Assembly (NCBI GenBank): GCA_030262725.1 | Contig: JAJSZS010000008.1 | Location: 25,226-89,225, forward strand | Direction of reading: 5' to 3' | DNA: 64,000 nt | Source: Candidatus Desulfofervidus auxilii | GTDB lineage: Bacteria > Desulfobacterota > Desulfofervidia > Desulfofervidales > Desulfofervidaceae | Program-made: the position numbers and the translations under genes | Shown: positions 16,454 to 25,548 of the stretch, piece after piece | Numbering within the stretch: position 1 is the first letter of the stretch | Layout: each line of letters begins with the position of its first letter | The notes under the pieces: model-generated | Told to the model about the DNA's origin: nothing | Databases searched by the model: none | Seen by the model: only the letters and a program-made list of their open reading frames with translations

Positions 16454-17293
16454 TTATTTTAATTTTTTAAAAGAAATGGCTGTAAAACAATGTCCATCTC
16501 CTTGCCAATTTATGGGCACCCAAAGAAATTCGATTTTTTGCTTTGTCTGCTCACGGCTAGCAATAATAAGGCGGAATTCATAATCTTTATAGTTTCTCTG
16601 TGGGGTACAAAAAAGATCAAAACTTAATTGTGTTCTTGAATATTCTTTAAAAAGAGTACGCCTGGGATGTAACCAAAAATCATCTTTTTGCTGAAGCCAA
16701 ATAAGATAAGGAAAAAGAGTCTTAATAGGAACAGCACTTCCTATAACACCATTTGTTTCTATTAAGGCTTTTTTATAAGCGCGCCAAAGTAAAGCAATTA
16801 AAGCCTCTCCTTTTACTCCTTTTTTATCTAATTGAGTATAAATTTCTTTTATCACTTGAGCCAAATCAATCTTTGTTAAATTTATCTTTTGTAAAAGCTC
16901 ATATTGAGGGCCATACCAGATTTTTACTTCATTTTTTGATAAAATAAATTCCAATGTTAATAATCCAGCCTTTAATTTAGGTAATTGTCCTTGTAACTTT
17001 ATTTGTGGTAGTTGAGCTGCTAAAATACTTCCTAATTTTGCTTTATAAGCTTCCTTTTCTCCATTAACTTCTTTTTTAGCTTGGTCTAAAAAGGACTTAG
17101 TAATTTCCAAAGTTATTGAAAGAGATTTTATTTTTTCATATTTTTGTTCAGCTTCTTTTAAGATACCTTCTAATATAAAAGGAGAATTATTTTTTTCTTT
17201 AGCTTTAAGATATTCTTTTATATTTTTAGCTAGTTTTTCATATAATGTTCCTGTTTGTATTAATTGTTTTGTTAAATCTATTTTATCCATCAT
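16454..17293 (-). CDS. Hypothetical protein, coiled-coil N-terminus
   Basis: A 279-residue protein I do not recognise. The first 100 residues are charged and helical, with probable coiled coil (LKEAEQKYEKIKSL, FLDQAKKEVNGEKEAYKAK). The remainder is mixed and ends in an aromatic-rich part (FWLHPRRTLFKEY, IEFLWVPINWQGDGHCFTA). No signal peptide or membrane helix is visible, so it is probably cytoplasmic. The start overlaps the phi stop as ATGA and lacks its own ribosome binding site, so translation is probably coupled to the sugar isomerase. Its tight linkage to HPS/PHI and hpt suggests a role in pentose or purine metabolism, without direct evidence. Confidence 0.6.
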   Translation of the reverse strand: MMDKIDLTKQLIQTGTLYEKLAKNIKEYLKAKEKNNSPFILEGILKEAEQKYEKIKSLSITLEITKSFLDQAKKEVNGEKEAYKAKLGSILAAQLPQIKLQGQLPKLKAGLLTLEFILSKNEVKIWYGPQYELLQKINLTKIDLAQVIKEIYTQLDKKGVKGEALIALLWRAYKKALIETNGVIGSAVPIKTLFPYLIWLQQKDDFWLHPRRTLFKEYSRTQLSFDLFCTPQRNYKDYEFRLIIASREQTKQKIEFLWVPINWQGDGHCFTAISFKKLK

Positions 17294-17853
17294 AAGTTTG
17301 CATGAACTCTTTTCATTTCTTCTTCTTTTACTCCTAATTGCTTCATTAATTCAGCTACACAGGCTTCAAAAAAGATAAGAGTAGAAACTTCAAAAAGAGT
17401 ACCTAAGGGAGTGATACTTGAACCCATTAATTCACCTACTTCATAATGGACATGTTCTTTTGGTCTTATTTTAGAAGGAATAATTACAACTAAATTTGCC
17501 ATTTTTGCTAAAGGAGAATCAGGATCGCTAGTTACGGCTATTACATTGCCTTTTAGAGATTTAGCTGCTTTTGCTGTTTCTACAACAATGGCTGTCTTTC
17601 CAGAACCAGAAACAGCAAGTAAGCTATCTCCTTCCCTTAAAGCTGGTGTGACAGTTTCTCCAACAACAAAAACTTTTATGCCTAAATGCACTAAACGCAT
17701 TGCAAATGCCTTTGCTACCAATCCAGAACGTCCTGCTCCTACCACATATATTCTAGGTGAGTTTTTTACAGTTTTAACAAATTCTTCAAATTCTTTAGGA
17801 TTTATACGTTCTGTAATTTCAGCAATTCTTTTAATTATTTCACGATAATACAC
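17290..17853 (-). CDS. hxlB: 6-phospho-3-hexuloisomerase
   Basis: A 187-residue SIS-domain isomerase that interconverts hexulose-6-phosphate and fructose-6-phosphate in the ribulose monophosphate pathway. SIS signatures: IYVVGAGRSGLVAKAFAMRL near residue 34, SGSGKT near 80, and VIAVTSDPDSPLAKMA. The C-terminal GSSITPLGTLFEVSTL matches PHI enzymes. The GTG start overlaps the hps stop by 14 bases and is supported by AAAGGAG at proper spacing. The pair works as HPS plus PHI, either fixing formaldehyde or, in reverse, making ribulose-5-phosphate. Confidence 0.9.
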   Translation of the reverse strand: MYYREIIKRIAEITERINPKEFEEFVKTVKNSPRIYVVGAGRSGLVAKAFAMRLVHLGIKVFVVGETVTPALREGDSLLAVSGSGKTAIVVETAKAAKSLKGNVIAVTSDPDSPLAKMANLVVIIPSKIRPKEHVHYEVGELMGSSITPLGTLFEVSTLIFFEACVAELMKQLGVKEEEMKRVHANL

Positions 17854-18475
17854 TTTCTATCTCCTTTTTTAAAGTTATTACTGCTTTTTTAGGATCAGAG
17901 GCTTTTGTAACAAATCCTCCAACAACGATAATACTTGGTTTATATTTCATAATTTTAGGTATATCTTCTGGTGTAATGCCTCCAGCAACTGAAAGGGGAA
18001 TAGAAAAGTTTTCTTTAAATAATGCTAAATCTTTAAAAGATTTACCTTTGACAACTTGAACATCAATAGCTGTGTGAATATTAAAATAATCAGGATTTAA
18101 TGAAACTATTTTTTGAGCTCGTTCTAATTTATCTTCTATGCCAATAAAATCTACTATTACTTTTTTCTTAAAATTATGTGCTGTTTTAATAGCTGCTTGA
18201 ATGGTCTCAAGAGGAGCAGCAGCACAAACTGTCATCATGTCAGCACCAGCATTAAAGACAAGTTTTGCTTCTAATTCTCCTACATCCATTGTTTTTGTAT
18301 CTGCAAGAATAAGATTTGAAGGGAAACGTTGTTTTAAAGTATGTATAATTTTTGTTCCTACTGATTTTAAAAGAGGTGTGCCTACCTCTAAAATCTCTAC
18401 AAAAGGAGCTATTACCTCTGCAATATTAAGAGCTTTTTTTTCCTCTACAAGGTCTAAAGCAATTTGTAATTTCAC
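17840..18475 (-). CDS. hxlA: 3-hexulose-6-phosphate synthase
   Basis: A 211-residue enzyme of the orotidine decarboxylase superfamily. It condenses formaldehyde with ribulose-5-phosphate, or runs in reverse. The metal and catalytic motif DTKTMD is near residue 59 (D-x-K-x-x-D), with VCAAAPLETI, VIVDFIGIED and the phosphate-binding SVAGGITPED and IVVGGFVT loops. The likely start is GTG with a weak ribosome binding site. First gene of an operon with phi and hpt. In organisms that lack the oxidative pentose phosphate branch the pair supplies pentoses; the hpt linkage favours that reading here. The 66 bases upstream hold no promoter I can define. Confidence 0.9.
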   Translation of the reverse strand: MKLQIALDLVEEKKALNIAEVIAPFVEILEVGTPLLKSVGTKIIHTLKQRFPSNLILADTKTMDVGELEAKLVFNAGADMMTVCAAAPLETIQAAIKTAHNFKKKVIVDFIGIEDKLERAQKIVSLNPDYFNIHTAIDVQVVKGKSFKDLALFKENFSIPLSVAGGITPEDIPKIMKYKPSIIVVGGFVTKASDPKKAVITLKKEIESVLS

Positions 18476-18541
18476 ACTTATTTTTTAACACTGATAGGAA
18501 AACAAGGCAAGTTTAGTATTTTATCCTAATTCTAAAATTTT

Positions 18542-18967
18542 TTAATGTTTAAGTGAAATTATTCCCAAAGCACTTAAAGTTAAGATAACTGCTACTATAA
18601 AGGCTAAAAATGGATAAAGTATTTTTTCTTTTTCCTTTAACATAGTAAAAGCAGATACCCACACTCCTACTACTGCAGCTATGCAAGAAAATGCTATGCC
18701 CAACATACCTAAACCATCACCAGATCCAAGTTTCTTTAAATACCAATGGCCATGAATAGCATGCCCTGCGCATTTTTCCCAAATTTCGTGAACATCTTCC
18801 CCTTCCCATAAAAGAGAAAGTACACAAGAAGATTTAGCATATTGTGGACCACCAAAAAGATAAATGGCAGCTCCAATAACTGCAACAATCATACCTATAA
18901 AAGTAATCCAATAAACTATTTCGCCATAAACAATACCTGCCAATGGTGCTTTAGGTTTTTCTTGCAT
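18542..18967 (-). CDS. DUF1634-like membrane protein
   Basis: A 141-residue protein with three or four membrane helices (residues about 13-35, 80-105, 115-138). A soluble loop carries HGHWYLKKLGSGDGLGMLG. Position after a TauE/SafE permease and the C-terminal layout (AFTMLKEKEKILYPFLAFI) resemble DUF1634 proteins, known neighbours of such permeases. It is paralogous to the protein at 25549-26013, which shares PLA.IVYGEI.YW and GHWYL.KL.SGDGL. Probably an accessory subunit of the permease. Thirteen bases separate the two genes, with a good GAGG ribosome site. Confidence 0.68.
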   Translation of the reverse strand: MQEKPKAPLAGIVYGEIVYWITFIGMIVAVIGAAIYLFGGPQYAKSSCVLSLLWEGEDVHEIWEKCAGHAIHGHWYLKKLGSGDGLGMLGIAFSCIAAVVGVWVSAFTMLKEKEKILYPFLAFIVAVILTLSALGIISLKH

Positions 18968-18979
18968 ATTTTCCCTCCT

Positions 18980-20011
18980 CTATGATACTACGGCTGAAGC
19001 CGCTTTCCAAAGCTCTACTGCTTTCATTAATAGCCTTATACCAGAAAATAACATGATAGCAATTATCAACCATCTGACAAAACCAGCTTTTATTTTAATC
19101 ATTATTGCTGCCCCAATAAGTGTGCCTACTATTAAACCAATCATGCAAGGCACAGCGAAAATAGGAAGGATTCCTCCTCCCATAATATAAGGCCAAACAG
19201 CTGCTGTATCACCTATTCCAATCATTACTTTACTACAAGTAGCTGCTACTTTTAATGGTGCCATCATTACCAAATTAAATACTGGCACCATAGCCCAACC
19301 TGCTCCTAAACCAAAGAGTCCAGAGATTAATCCTACCCCACAAAAGAGAATTGCAGCAATATGAGCATTTTTTACTTGATAATTAACCACTCTTCCTAAA
19401 GAATCTTCCCAATAGGCCATAGCTAAACCCAATCTTTCAGTAAAACTATCTACTTCACCTACCTCAGGATATTCAATTTTCTTTCCTGCAAAGATAAAGA
19501 GCATAGAAATACCAATGACAATTATTCCTAATCCTCCTCTAACTAATGCTTCTCCTTTTATTCCCATTGTTGCTTTTACATATCCAGCTAAAAGGGCTCC
19601 TATTACTGCACACACAGCATATGGTACTGCTCCATAAAATAAGATCCTTATATTAGCAATGCCTTTTCGCAAAAAAGGTTTTGCTGCTACTAATGCACCA
19701 GCCATAGCAACAAATAATCCAGTTGCTCTGATAACAAACGAATCAATTGGAGTAAATCCCATCATAATAGGTGTAAAAACAACACCTCCACCTACACCTG
19801 CTAATACAGCCACAATACCTATCACAATACAGGCTATAAGAAAAAGGAAGAAAAAGGCTACAGGACTAATACCTAAAGTTTTTTCTGCCGCTGGTGCTAC
19901 TGTCTCTGCTGCCTCTTCAACTGCATATACAATTTTGTTTCCTAACAAGGACATTATAATTGTTACAATACTGATACCTAATACCCATTTCCATTTCTTT
20001 TTTAAATCCAT
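18980..20011 (-). CDS. TauE/SafE-family anion permease
   Basis: A 343-residue permease with eight to nine membrane helices. The repeated family motif is visible twice: VAVLAGVGGGVVFTPIMMGF near residue 64 and LISGLFGLGAGWAMVPVFN near 228. Family members export or import sulfite, sulfoacetate or related anions. An extra loop (KKIEYPEVGEVDSFTERLG) divides the halves. The ATG at 20011 is chosen over the TTG one codon earlier because GGAGGG lies at better spacing. It forms an operon with the DUF1634-like gene and is paralogous to the permease at 26029-27114. The substrate is unproven; sulfite or thiosulfate would suit a sulfate reducer. Confidence 0.82.
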   Translation of the reverse strand: MDLKKKWKWVLGISIVTIIMSLLGNKIVYAVEEAAETVAPAAEKTLGISPVAFFFLFLIACIVIGIVAVLAGVGGGVVFTPIMMGFTPIDSFVIRATGLFVAMAGALVAAKPFLRKGIANIRILFYGAVPYAVCAVIGALLAGYVKATMGIKGEALVRGGLGIIVIGISMLFIFAGKKIEYPEVGEVDSFTERLGLAMAYWEDSLGRVVNYQVKNAHIAAILFCGVGLISGLFGLGAGWAMVPVFNLVMMAPLKVAATCSKVMIGIGDTAAVWPYIMGGGILPIFAVPCMIGLIVGTLIGAAIMIKIKAGFVRWLIIAIMLFSGIRLLMKAVELWKAASAVVS

Positions 20012-20038
20012 CAAAATCCCTCCATCTTTTTAGGCAAA

Positions 20039-20067
20039 TTAATACCTTTTTGTTTGTAAAATGTCAA
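20039..20067 (-). promoter_or_regulatory. Promoter of the first TauE operon
   Basis: On the minus strand TTGACA (20067-20062), a 17-base spacer and TATTAA (20044-20039), about 28 bases before the ATG. Two dyads resembling the TTGCA-N3-TGNAA element (20089-20101 and 20121-20133) lie just upstream, between this gene and the divergent kinase. Confidence 0.5.
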
Positions 20068-20115
20068 TAGTTTTTTTTATTTCAATAGTTGCTTTTTGAA
20101 ACAATAACAGCTATA

Positions 20116-22188
20116 ATGTATTACAAAATGACACTTTTAAATAGATTGCAAGTAAGATTAAATGCAATTAGTTTAAAGGCTAAGGTAATTATTGGTGTAA
20201 GTTTGATTTTGATTGTAGTAATAGGTCTTTTTACCTATTATGATACCTTAGCACGGATAAAATTCCATTTTGATAAGCAAGAAGAATGGGCATTTGAACT
20301 TAGTGATACAGTTATGAGAAGTATTGAATATCCCATGTTTGATGGAAATATGGATTATGTTCAAGCTATTTTAGAAAGATTGTATAAAATGGAAGATGTA
20401 AAAGTTGTAAATCTTTGCGATGCTAATGGTGTTATTAAATATAGTGGGTTGCCATCTAATATAGGTAAAAAAGACACTTCTGAAATTACTAAAAAGGCAT
20501 TACTTACTGGTTTATTGACTAAAGGTTTAGAAATCTTAGGAGGAGAAAGGGTTCTTTATCATGCTATGCCTATTGCTAATGAAAAAACTTGTTATAAATG
20601 CCATGGAAGGGAAAGAAGGATACTTGGCGTTTTAACAGTTGGAATAAACTGGACTCCTATAGAAGAAAGGGTAATAGCACTTAGAAATAGAGAGATTTTC
20701 TTAGGTGTAATTTCTATTATAGTAGTAGGTTTCTTTTTAACTTTATTTTTAACCAAATATGTTACTCGCCCACTTTCTACTCTCACTCGATTAGCTGATG
20801 AAATTAGTCGAGGAAATCCGGGTTTTGAATTTGGAAGGGTAGTTAAATGTTGGGAAATACAAAAATGTGATGAAGTCAATTGTCCAGCATATGGAAATAC
20901 TGAAATTATGTGTTGGTACATAGATGATACGCTTTGTAAGGCTGAACTATCTGGGAAATTTCCAGAAAAATTAAATATGTGTCGTAAATGTACAGTTTAT
21001 AAACGCCATATGGGTGATGAAATGGTTCAATTAGCAGATGCATTCAAACATATGCTTTATAGGTTAAGAATTTCTAAAGAAAAATTGAAACAATCTGAAG
21101 AAAAATATAAATTTCTTTTTGATACTGACCCAAATTCTATTTTTATTTTAGATCATGAAACCTATAGGATTTTGGATGCAAATGCGAGGGCAGAGAGTCA
21201 ATATGGTTATTCAAAAGAAGAATTTTTGAATATGTCTTTTTGGGATTTGGGATTTAAAGAAGATATGGAAGAGATGAAATATCACTTTAAAAATATTTTG
21301 GATGGTCGATGTGTGCTTTTTTCTAAAAAATCACATCGTAAAAAGGATGGAAGCCGTTTCTATGTAAATATTCATGTATGTGGAGTGCGGTTTGCAGGAA
21401 AAAATGCCTTTATTGCTACTACAATTGATATTACAGAAAGTGTGCAGAAAGAAGCACAATTAATTCAGGCTAGTAAATTAGCAACATTAGGAGAAATGGC
21501 AGCAGGTATAGCACATGAGTTAAATCAACCTCTCAATGTTATGAAAGTAGGTAGTGATTTTCTTAAAAAAATGATAGAAAGGGGTAAAAAGATAAGTGAT
21601 AAAGATTTAAAAACAGTAGCTCAACAGATAAGTAGTCAAGTAGATAGGGCATCTCAAATTATTAATCATTTGAGGGAATTCGCTAGAGTATCAGATATTG
21701 AGGCTCATGAAGTAAATATTAATGAACCTATTAGAAATGTTTTTAAGATATTAGGACAGCAGCTAAGGTTACGTCAAATAGAAGTAGAATTAGATTTAGA
21801 TGAGAATTTACCTCCAATAATGGCAGATAGTAATCGATTAGAGCAAGTATTTATAAATCTTGTAACTAACGCTAGAGATGCTATAGAAGAAAAGCCTTCA
21901 GGTGATAAATTGTTAAAAATAAAGTCATTTTTGGATAAAAATGATGTTGTCGTTACTGTATCTGATAGTGGAAAAGGAATTCCCAGAAATATTATGGATA
22001 GAATATTTGAGCCTTTTTTTACCACTAAAGAAATAGGTAAAGGCACTGGTCTTGGTCTTTCTATTAGTTATGCCATTATTAGAGATTATGGTGGTAGTAT
22101 AACTGTAGAAAGTGAAGAGGGTGTAGGAACAACTTTTGAATTAAGATTTCCTGCATGTTTTAAACATAATAAAAATACAAGGCATTAA
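20116..22188 (+). CDS. c-type haem PAS sensor histidine kinase
   Basis: A 690-residue membrane kinase. After a transmembrane helix ([16 protein letters not shown]) comes a periplasmic domain that ends in a CxxCH haem-binding motif, C159-YK-C162-H163, as in DUF3365/Tll0287-type sensors. A second helix and a HAMP region follow, then a cysteine-rich two-CW domain (CWEIQKC, CPAYG, CWYIDD, CRKC), a PAS domain (about 330-440), His467 in AHELNQPLN and a full ATPase domain ([18 protein letters not shown]). It should sense redox state or a small gas from outside. The start is uncertain: ATG 20116 or 20128, neither with a ribosome site. First gene of a three-gene signalling operon, divergent from a TauE operon. 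Confidence 0.85.
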   Translation: MYYKMTLLNRLQVRLNAISLKAKVIIGVSLILIVVIGLFTYYDTLARIKFHFDKQEEWAFELSDTVMRSIEYPMFDGNMDYVQAILERLYKMEDVKVVNLCDANGVIKYSGLPSNIGKKDTSEITKKALLTGLLTKGLEILGGERVLYHAMPIANEKTCYKCHGRERRILGVLTVGINWTPIEERVIALRNREIFLGVISIIVVGFFLTLFLTKYVTRPLSTLTRLADEISRGNPGFEFGRVVKCWEIQKCDEVNCPAYGNTEIMCWYIDDTLCKAELSGKFPEKLNMCRKCTVYKRHMGDEMVQLADAFKHMLYRLRISKEKLKQSEEKYKFLFDTDPNSIFILDHETYRILDANARAESQYGYSKEEFLNMSFWDLGFKEDMEEMKYHFKNILDGRCVLFSKKSHRKKDGSRFYVNIHVCGVRFAGKNAFIATTIDITESVQKEAQLIQASKLATLGEMAAGIAHELNQPLNVMKVGSDFLKKMIERGKKISDKDLKTVAQQISSQVDRASQIINHLREFARVSDIEAHEVNINEPIRNVFKILGQQLRLRQIEVELDLDENLPPIMADSNRLEQVFINLVTNARDAIEEKPSGDKLLKIKSFLDKNDVVVTVSDSGKGIPRNIMDRIFEPFFTTKEIGKGTGLGLSISYAIIRDYGGSITVESEEGVGTTFELRFPACFKHNKNTRH

Positions 22189-22189
22189 A

Positions 22190-23332
22190 ATGAAGCTTTT
22201 ATTAATTGATGATGAAGAACCCGTAAGGGAGATTTTAAGTTTATCTTTACGTAGTGATGGTTATGAAGTTATAACTGCAGGTGATGGTGAAGAAGGGATA
22301 AGATTATTCCAACAAGAAAAACCTCCAATTGTTTTAACTGATATAAAAATGCCTGGTATGGATGGGATTGAAGTATTAAAAAAAATCAAACAAATAGACC
22401 CTGAGACCGAAGTAATAATTATTACTGGACATGGCGATATGGATTTAGCTATTCAATCTCTTAAACTCGAGGCTTCTGACTTTATTACTAAGCCTATTAA
22501 AGATGAGGCATTAGCCATTGCCTTAAAACGGGCTATAAAAAGAAGAGAAATGAGACAAAAGCTTAATGAATACACTACTAGTCTTGAAAATAAAGTAAGA
22601 GAAGCTATAGAGGAGATAAGAATAAAAGAGATGCAATTATTTCAATCAAGAAAACTTGCAGCCTTGGGGACACTTTTAGCTGGTGTAGCTCATGAATTAA
22701 ATAATCCCCTTTCCAATATATATACATCTTGCCAAATACTTTTAGAAGAGATAGAAAGCCCTGATTTAGATTTAAAAAAACAGCTTCTAAAACAAATTGA
22801 AGAACAAACTAATAAAGCACGCAATATTGTTCGTTCCCTTTTAGAGTTTTCAAGACAGAGAGAATTTAAAAAAGAAATATTGAATTTAAAAGAAATAATG
22901 GAGGAGACAATAAGTTTTGTTCAAGGACAGATACCGCCAAAAGTAGAAATGATAGTTGAGATTCCAGATGACATTGAAATTTATGCTGATAAGCAACATA
23001 TTGAACAAGCATTTTTAAATATTATTACAAATGCTATACAAGCTATACCAGATAAAGGGACAGTTAGTATTAAAGCAAGTGTAGATAAAGATAAGGGGGT
23101 AGTGAATATTGAGTTTAAAGATACAGGTGTTGGTATTGAGCCTGATATTTTACCTAGGATATTTGATCCATTTTTTACTACTAAAGAAGTGGGTGAAGGT
23201 TCAGGTCTTGGTTTATTTATTACACATGAAATTATAGAAAGACATCAAGGTTATATTGCAGTAGAAAGTGAAGTAGGAAAAGGTACTACTTTTTTGATAA
23301 AATTGCCTTTGGAGAAGCTCAAACATGAATGA
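22190..23332 (+). CDS. Receiver-histidine kinase hybrid
   Basis: A 380-residue soluble protein with a receiver domain at the N-terminus (acidic D8-D9, Asp51 in VLTDIKMPG, Lys in TKPIKDE), a coiled-coil linker and a kinase core with His168 in AHELNNPLS and an ATPase domain (NIITNAIQA, GEGSGLGLFI). No membrane helix. Such proteins take phosphate from an upstream kinase and control their own kinase activity, so it may relay from the haem sensor to the sigma-54 activator. It starts one base after the previous stop and overlaps the next gene by eight bases, so the three are one operon. Confidence 0.87.
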   Translation: MKLLLIDDEEPVREILSLSLRSDGYEVITAGDGEEGIRLFQQEKPPIVLTDIKMPGMDGIEVLKKIKQIDPETEVIIITGHGDMDLAIQSLKLEASDFITKPIKDEALAIALKRAIKRREMRQKLNEYTTSLENKVREAIEEIRIKEMQLFQSRKLAALGTLLAGVAHELNNPLSNIYTSCQILLEEIESPDLDLKKQLLKQIEEQTNKARNIVRSLLEFSRQREFKKEILNLKEIMEETISFVQGQIPPKVEMIVEIPDDIEIYADKQHIEQAFLNIITNAIQAIPDKGTVSIKASVDKDKGVVNIEFKDTGVGIEPDILPRIFDPFFTTKEVGEGSGLGLFITHEIIERHQGYIAVESEVGKGTTFLIKLPLEKLKHE

Positions 23333-24680
23333 AAAGGTAAAATTATTAGTAGTTGATGATGAGCCGATTGCTTTAAAAAATCTTGAGTATATTTTAAAAA
23401 AAGAAGGTTATGAAGTAGTGTCAACACAAAGCGGAGTACATGCATTAAAACTTTTAGAAGAGGAAGAATTCCCCGTTGTTTTAACAGATTTACGTATGGA
23501 AAAAGTTGATGGTATGCAGATTCTTGAAAGGTGTCGTCAGCTTTATCCAGATTCAGAAGTTATTATCATTACTGCATATGCAACAATTGATTCAGCTGTA
23601 GAAGCAATGAAAAAAGGTGCTTATTATTATATTGCTAAACCTTATAAATTAGATGAAGTGCGCAAAGTTGTAGCTGAAGCAGTAAAGAAAAATAGACTTC
23701 AAAAAGAAGTTAAAGAATTAAAACAACGCTTGGAAATATTTGAAAATAAAGTCACAATTATTACAGAAGATAATAATATGAAAAAACTTCTTGAAACAGC
23801 CAGAAAAGTAGCACCTACAGATTGCAATATTCTTATTACAGGAGAGACTGGTACAGGTAAAGAATTGTTAGCTAGATACATCCATGAACATAGTCGTAGG
23901 GCAAAAGGACCTATGTTAGCTATAAATTGTGGTGCATTTCATGAAGAGCTTTTGGCAAATGAGCTTTTTGGCCATGAAAAAGGGGCATTTACTGGAGCAA
24001 ATTATTTAAAAAAAGGACTCATTGAAATGGCATCTCATGGTACCCTATTTTTAGATGAGATCACAGATATGTCACATGCTATGCAAACAAAGCTTTTACG
24101 AGTTATTCAAGAAAAAGAAATTCTAAGATTAGGAGGAACAAGACCAATTAGAGTAGATGTTCGCTTTATTGCTGCTACAAATCAAGATATTCACGAGGCT
24201 GTTAAAAGCGGTCGTTTTAGACAAGATTTATACTATCGTCTTAATGTAGTTTCTTTACATATACCTCCACTTTGCGAACGTAAAGGAGATATTCCTTTGT
24301 TAAGTTATTATTTTTTAAAAAAATATGCAATTACTATGAAAAAAGATGTTAAAAAAATTTCTTCTCAAGTTATGGATATATTAATGAATTATGATTATCC
24401 TGGTAATGTAAGAGAATTGGAAAATATTATTGAAAGGGGAGTAGCACTTTGTCCAGGAGATACACTTTTACCTGAACATCTTCCCGAAGATTTAAGAAGA
24501 TTAAAGGTTTTTACTATTCGTGGTGATCGCCGCTATCCTACCTTAAAAGAACAAGAAAAATCTTACATTTTATGGGTACTTAAAAAAGTCAAAGGTAACA
24601 AAACAAAAGCTGCTGAAATTTTAGGTATAGATCGAGTTTCTCTTTGGAGAAAGCTAAAAAGATATGGTATCAATATTTAA
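23325..24680 (+). CDS. NtrC-family sigma-54 response regulator
   Basis: A 451-residue activator. The receiver has Asp55 in VLTDLRM; the AAA+ domain has GETGTGKE near 173 (Walker A), GAFTGAN near 218 (sigma-54 contact loop), FLDEI (Walker B) and the arginine-rich RKGDIPLLSYYFLKKY sensor region; a Fis-type HTH (NKTKAAEILGIDRVSLWRKL) ends the protein. It activates sigma-54 promoters in response to the two kinases encoded just upstream. The nearby promoters at 25318-25332 and 27152-27166, with TTGCA-N3-TGNAA dyads behind them, are its best local targets. Its receiver is more than half identical by eye to that in the Lon-like protein at 27368. Confidence 0.9.
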   Translation: MNEKVKLLVVDDEPIALKNLEYILKKEGYEVVSTQSGVHALKLLEEEEFPVVLTDLRMEKVDGMQILERCRQLYPDSEVIIITAYATIDSAVEAMKKGAYYYIAKPYKLDEVRKVVAEAVKKNRLQKEVKELKQRLEIFENKVTIITEDNNMKKLLETARKVAPTDCNILITGETGTGKELLARYIHEHSRRAKGPMLAINCGAFHEELLANELFGHEKGAFTGANYLKKGLIEMASHGTLFLDEITDMSHAMQTKLLRVIQEKEILRLGGTRPIRVDVRFIAATNQDIHEAVKSGRFRQDLYYRLNVVSLHIPPLCERKGDIPLLSYYFLKKYAITMKKDVKKISSQVMDILMNYDYPGNVRELENIIERGVALCPGDTLLPEHLPEDLRRLKVFTIRGDRRYPTLKEQEKSYILWVLKKVKGNKTKAAEILGIDRVSLWRKLKRYGINI

Positions 24681-25108
24681 GATTTAGGTTTAATAACTAT
24701 TAAAGGGCAATTTAGTTCTTTGCATTTTTGCAATGTCTTTATATCTCTTTCAGAAACAATAGTAAAAAGGATTTCATTGTGTGTTTTCACATAATTTGCG
24801 ATTTCTTCTTCTAAATTTCCTATAGAAAGATTTGCGTTTGGAATAATCTTTTTGGTAAAATAATAAAACAATTTTTTTAATTTTCCTTTCAAGGTTTTTC
24901 TTTTGCTTGGTTTAATTACATAAAGTATCTCAATTTCTGCTCCAATTCTTTTACCTAAATTCTCTGCATAAAGTAATGCTTCTTTATCTGTTTCTTTCTC
25001 TAATACCTCTCTAGCTATTTCAAATGCTCCTGCTTCTGCATAAGTAGCTGCTTCAAATAAGGTTTCTATTTTTTTAAATAAAACGGCTAATAAGATTTTT
25101 CTTTTCAA
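24677..25108 (-). CDS. AEAG-motif / stress-protein-like chimera
   Basis: A 143-residue cytoplasmic protein. It opens like a universal stress protein strand (KRKILLAV), then carries the segment LFKKIETLFEAATYAEAGAF and IAREVL also found in the next gene, and returns to USP-like sequence (LLYAENLGKRIGAEIEILYV, ending CPLIVIKPKS). The usual USP nucleotide loop is replaced by the AEAG segment. The DNA for the shared segment is a perfect 75-base direct repeat of 25190-25264. The TTG start lies six bases after the upstream stop and has no ribosome site, so coupling is likely. It overlaps the sigma-54 activator gene tail to tail by four bases. Function unknown. Confidence 0.62.
   Translation of the reverse strand: MKRKILLAVLFKKIETLFEAATYAEAGAFEIAREVLEKETDKEALLYAENLGKRIGAEIEILYVIKPSKRKTLKGKLKKLFYYFTKKIIPNANLSIGNLEEEIANYVKTHNEILFTIVSERDIKTLQKCKELNCPLIVIKPKS
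25001..25075. repeat. 75-base direct repeat, copy 1
   Basis: Identical to 25190-25264, with an offset of 189 bases (63 codons, so both copies are read in the same frame). It encodes the AEAG segment inside the 143-residue protein. Perfect identity in third positions points to recent duplication or gene conversion. Confidence 0.9.
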
Positions 25109-25114
25109 TTCTAA

Positions 25115-25282
25115 TTACCGACGGGAAGCCCTAATCTCCTTACGTTCTTCAGGCCTCTTGTAAATAGGAACCCGTTTTTCTTTTTTCTTTAATACCTCTC
25201 TAGCTATTTCAAATGCTCCTGCTTCTGCATAAGTAGCTGCTTCAAATAAGGTTTCTATTTTTTTTAATAATTTTCCTAACAT
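25115..25282 (-). CDS. Small AEAG-motif protein
   Basis: A 55-residue protein: KKIETLFEAATYAEAGAFE and a basic tail (RPEERKEIRASRR). The ATG at 25282 is chosen because AAAGGAGG precedes it at ideal spacing; an in-frame TTG lies further up. The helical AEAG segment recurs in the next gene and, diverged (EVATLAEAGSYEG), at the N-terminus of the permease at 26029-27114. A sigma-54 promoter lies 36 bases upstream. Possibly a docking or regulatory peptide for permease, protease or kinase; no known function. Confidence 0.65.
   Translation of the reverse strand: MLGKLLKKIETLFEAATYAEAGAFEIAREVLKKKEKRVPIYKRPEERKEIRASRR
25190..25264. repeat. 75-base direct repeat, copy 2
   Basis: Second copy of 25001-25075, within the 55-residue AEAG gene. 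The identity ends in a T-run on one side (five T in copy 1, six in copy 2). Confidence 0.9.
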
Positions 25283-25317
25283 GGCGTCCTCCTTTCTTGT
25301 TTTCACTTTATGGTAAC

Positions 25318-25332
25318 GCAACTTCTATGCCA
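25318..25332 (-). promoter_or_regulatory. Sigma-54 promoter of AEAG genes
   Basis: On the minus strand TGGCATAGAAGTTGC fits TGGC-N7-TTGC exactly. The predicted start is about 25 bases before the ATG at 25282. A TTGCA-N3-TGCAA dyad about 150 bases upstream (25483-25495) could be the enhancer. Confidence 0.7.
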
Positions 25333-25482
25333 ATATTAAAATTATGATTTATCCATCATAATTAGACCCTCTTTAAACTAGTTTTTGTTTCATTTTTTTA
25401 ATAAAAAATACTTATTCGATTTGTGCTAAATAAATAGAGACTTAATTTGTTACTATCTGCAATAGATGATAATAAATATTTT

Positions 25483-25495
25483 TTGCAATATGCAA
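25483..25495. promoter_or_regulatory. TTGCA-N3-TGCAA dyad, probable activator site
   Basis: TTGCAATATGCAA is a perfect dyad with 5-base arms. It matches the three related dyads at 27232-27320. The rest of the 25283-25548 gap holds the sigma-54 promoter and a terminator, and no gene. Confidence 0.45.
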
Positions 25496-25509
25496 CACTT
25501 AATAAAAAT

Positions 25510-25531
25510 AAGGGACACCTGCGTGTCCCTT
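25510..25531 (-). terminator. Terminator of second TauE operon
   Basis: Nine-pair stem AAGGGACAC/GTGTCCCTT with loop CTGC. On the minus strand it is followed by TTATTTTTATT, a good U-tract, and lies 17 bases after the stop of the gene at 25549. The plus-strand flank (TTAATTTTAT) is weaker. Confidence 0.85.
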
Positions 25532-25548
25532 TAATTTTATAGATTATA

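Noticed and set aside
20022..20050. A sigma-54 promoter before the first TauE operon (AAGG...TTTGC)
   Set aside because: The distance between GG and GC is one base too short; a sigma-70 promoter fits better.
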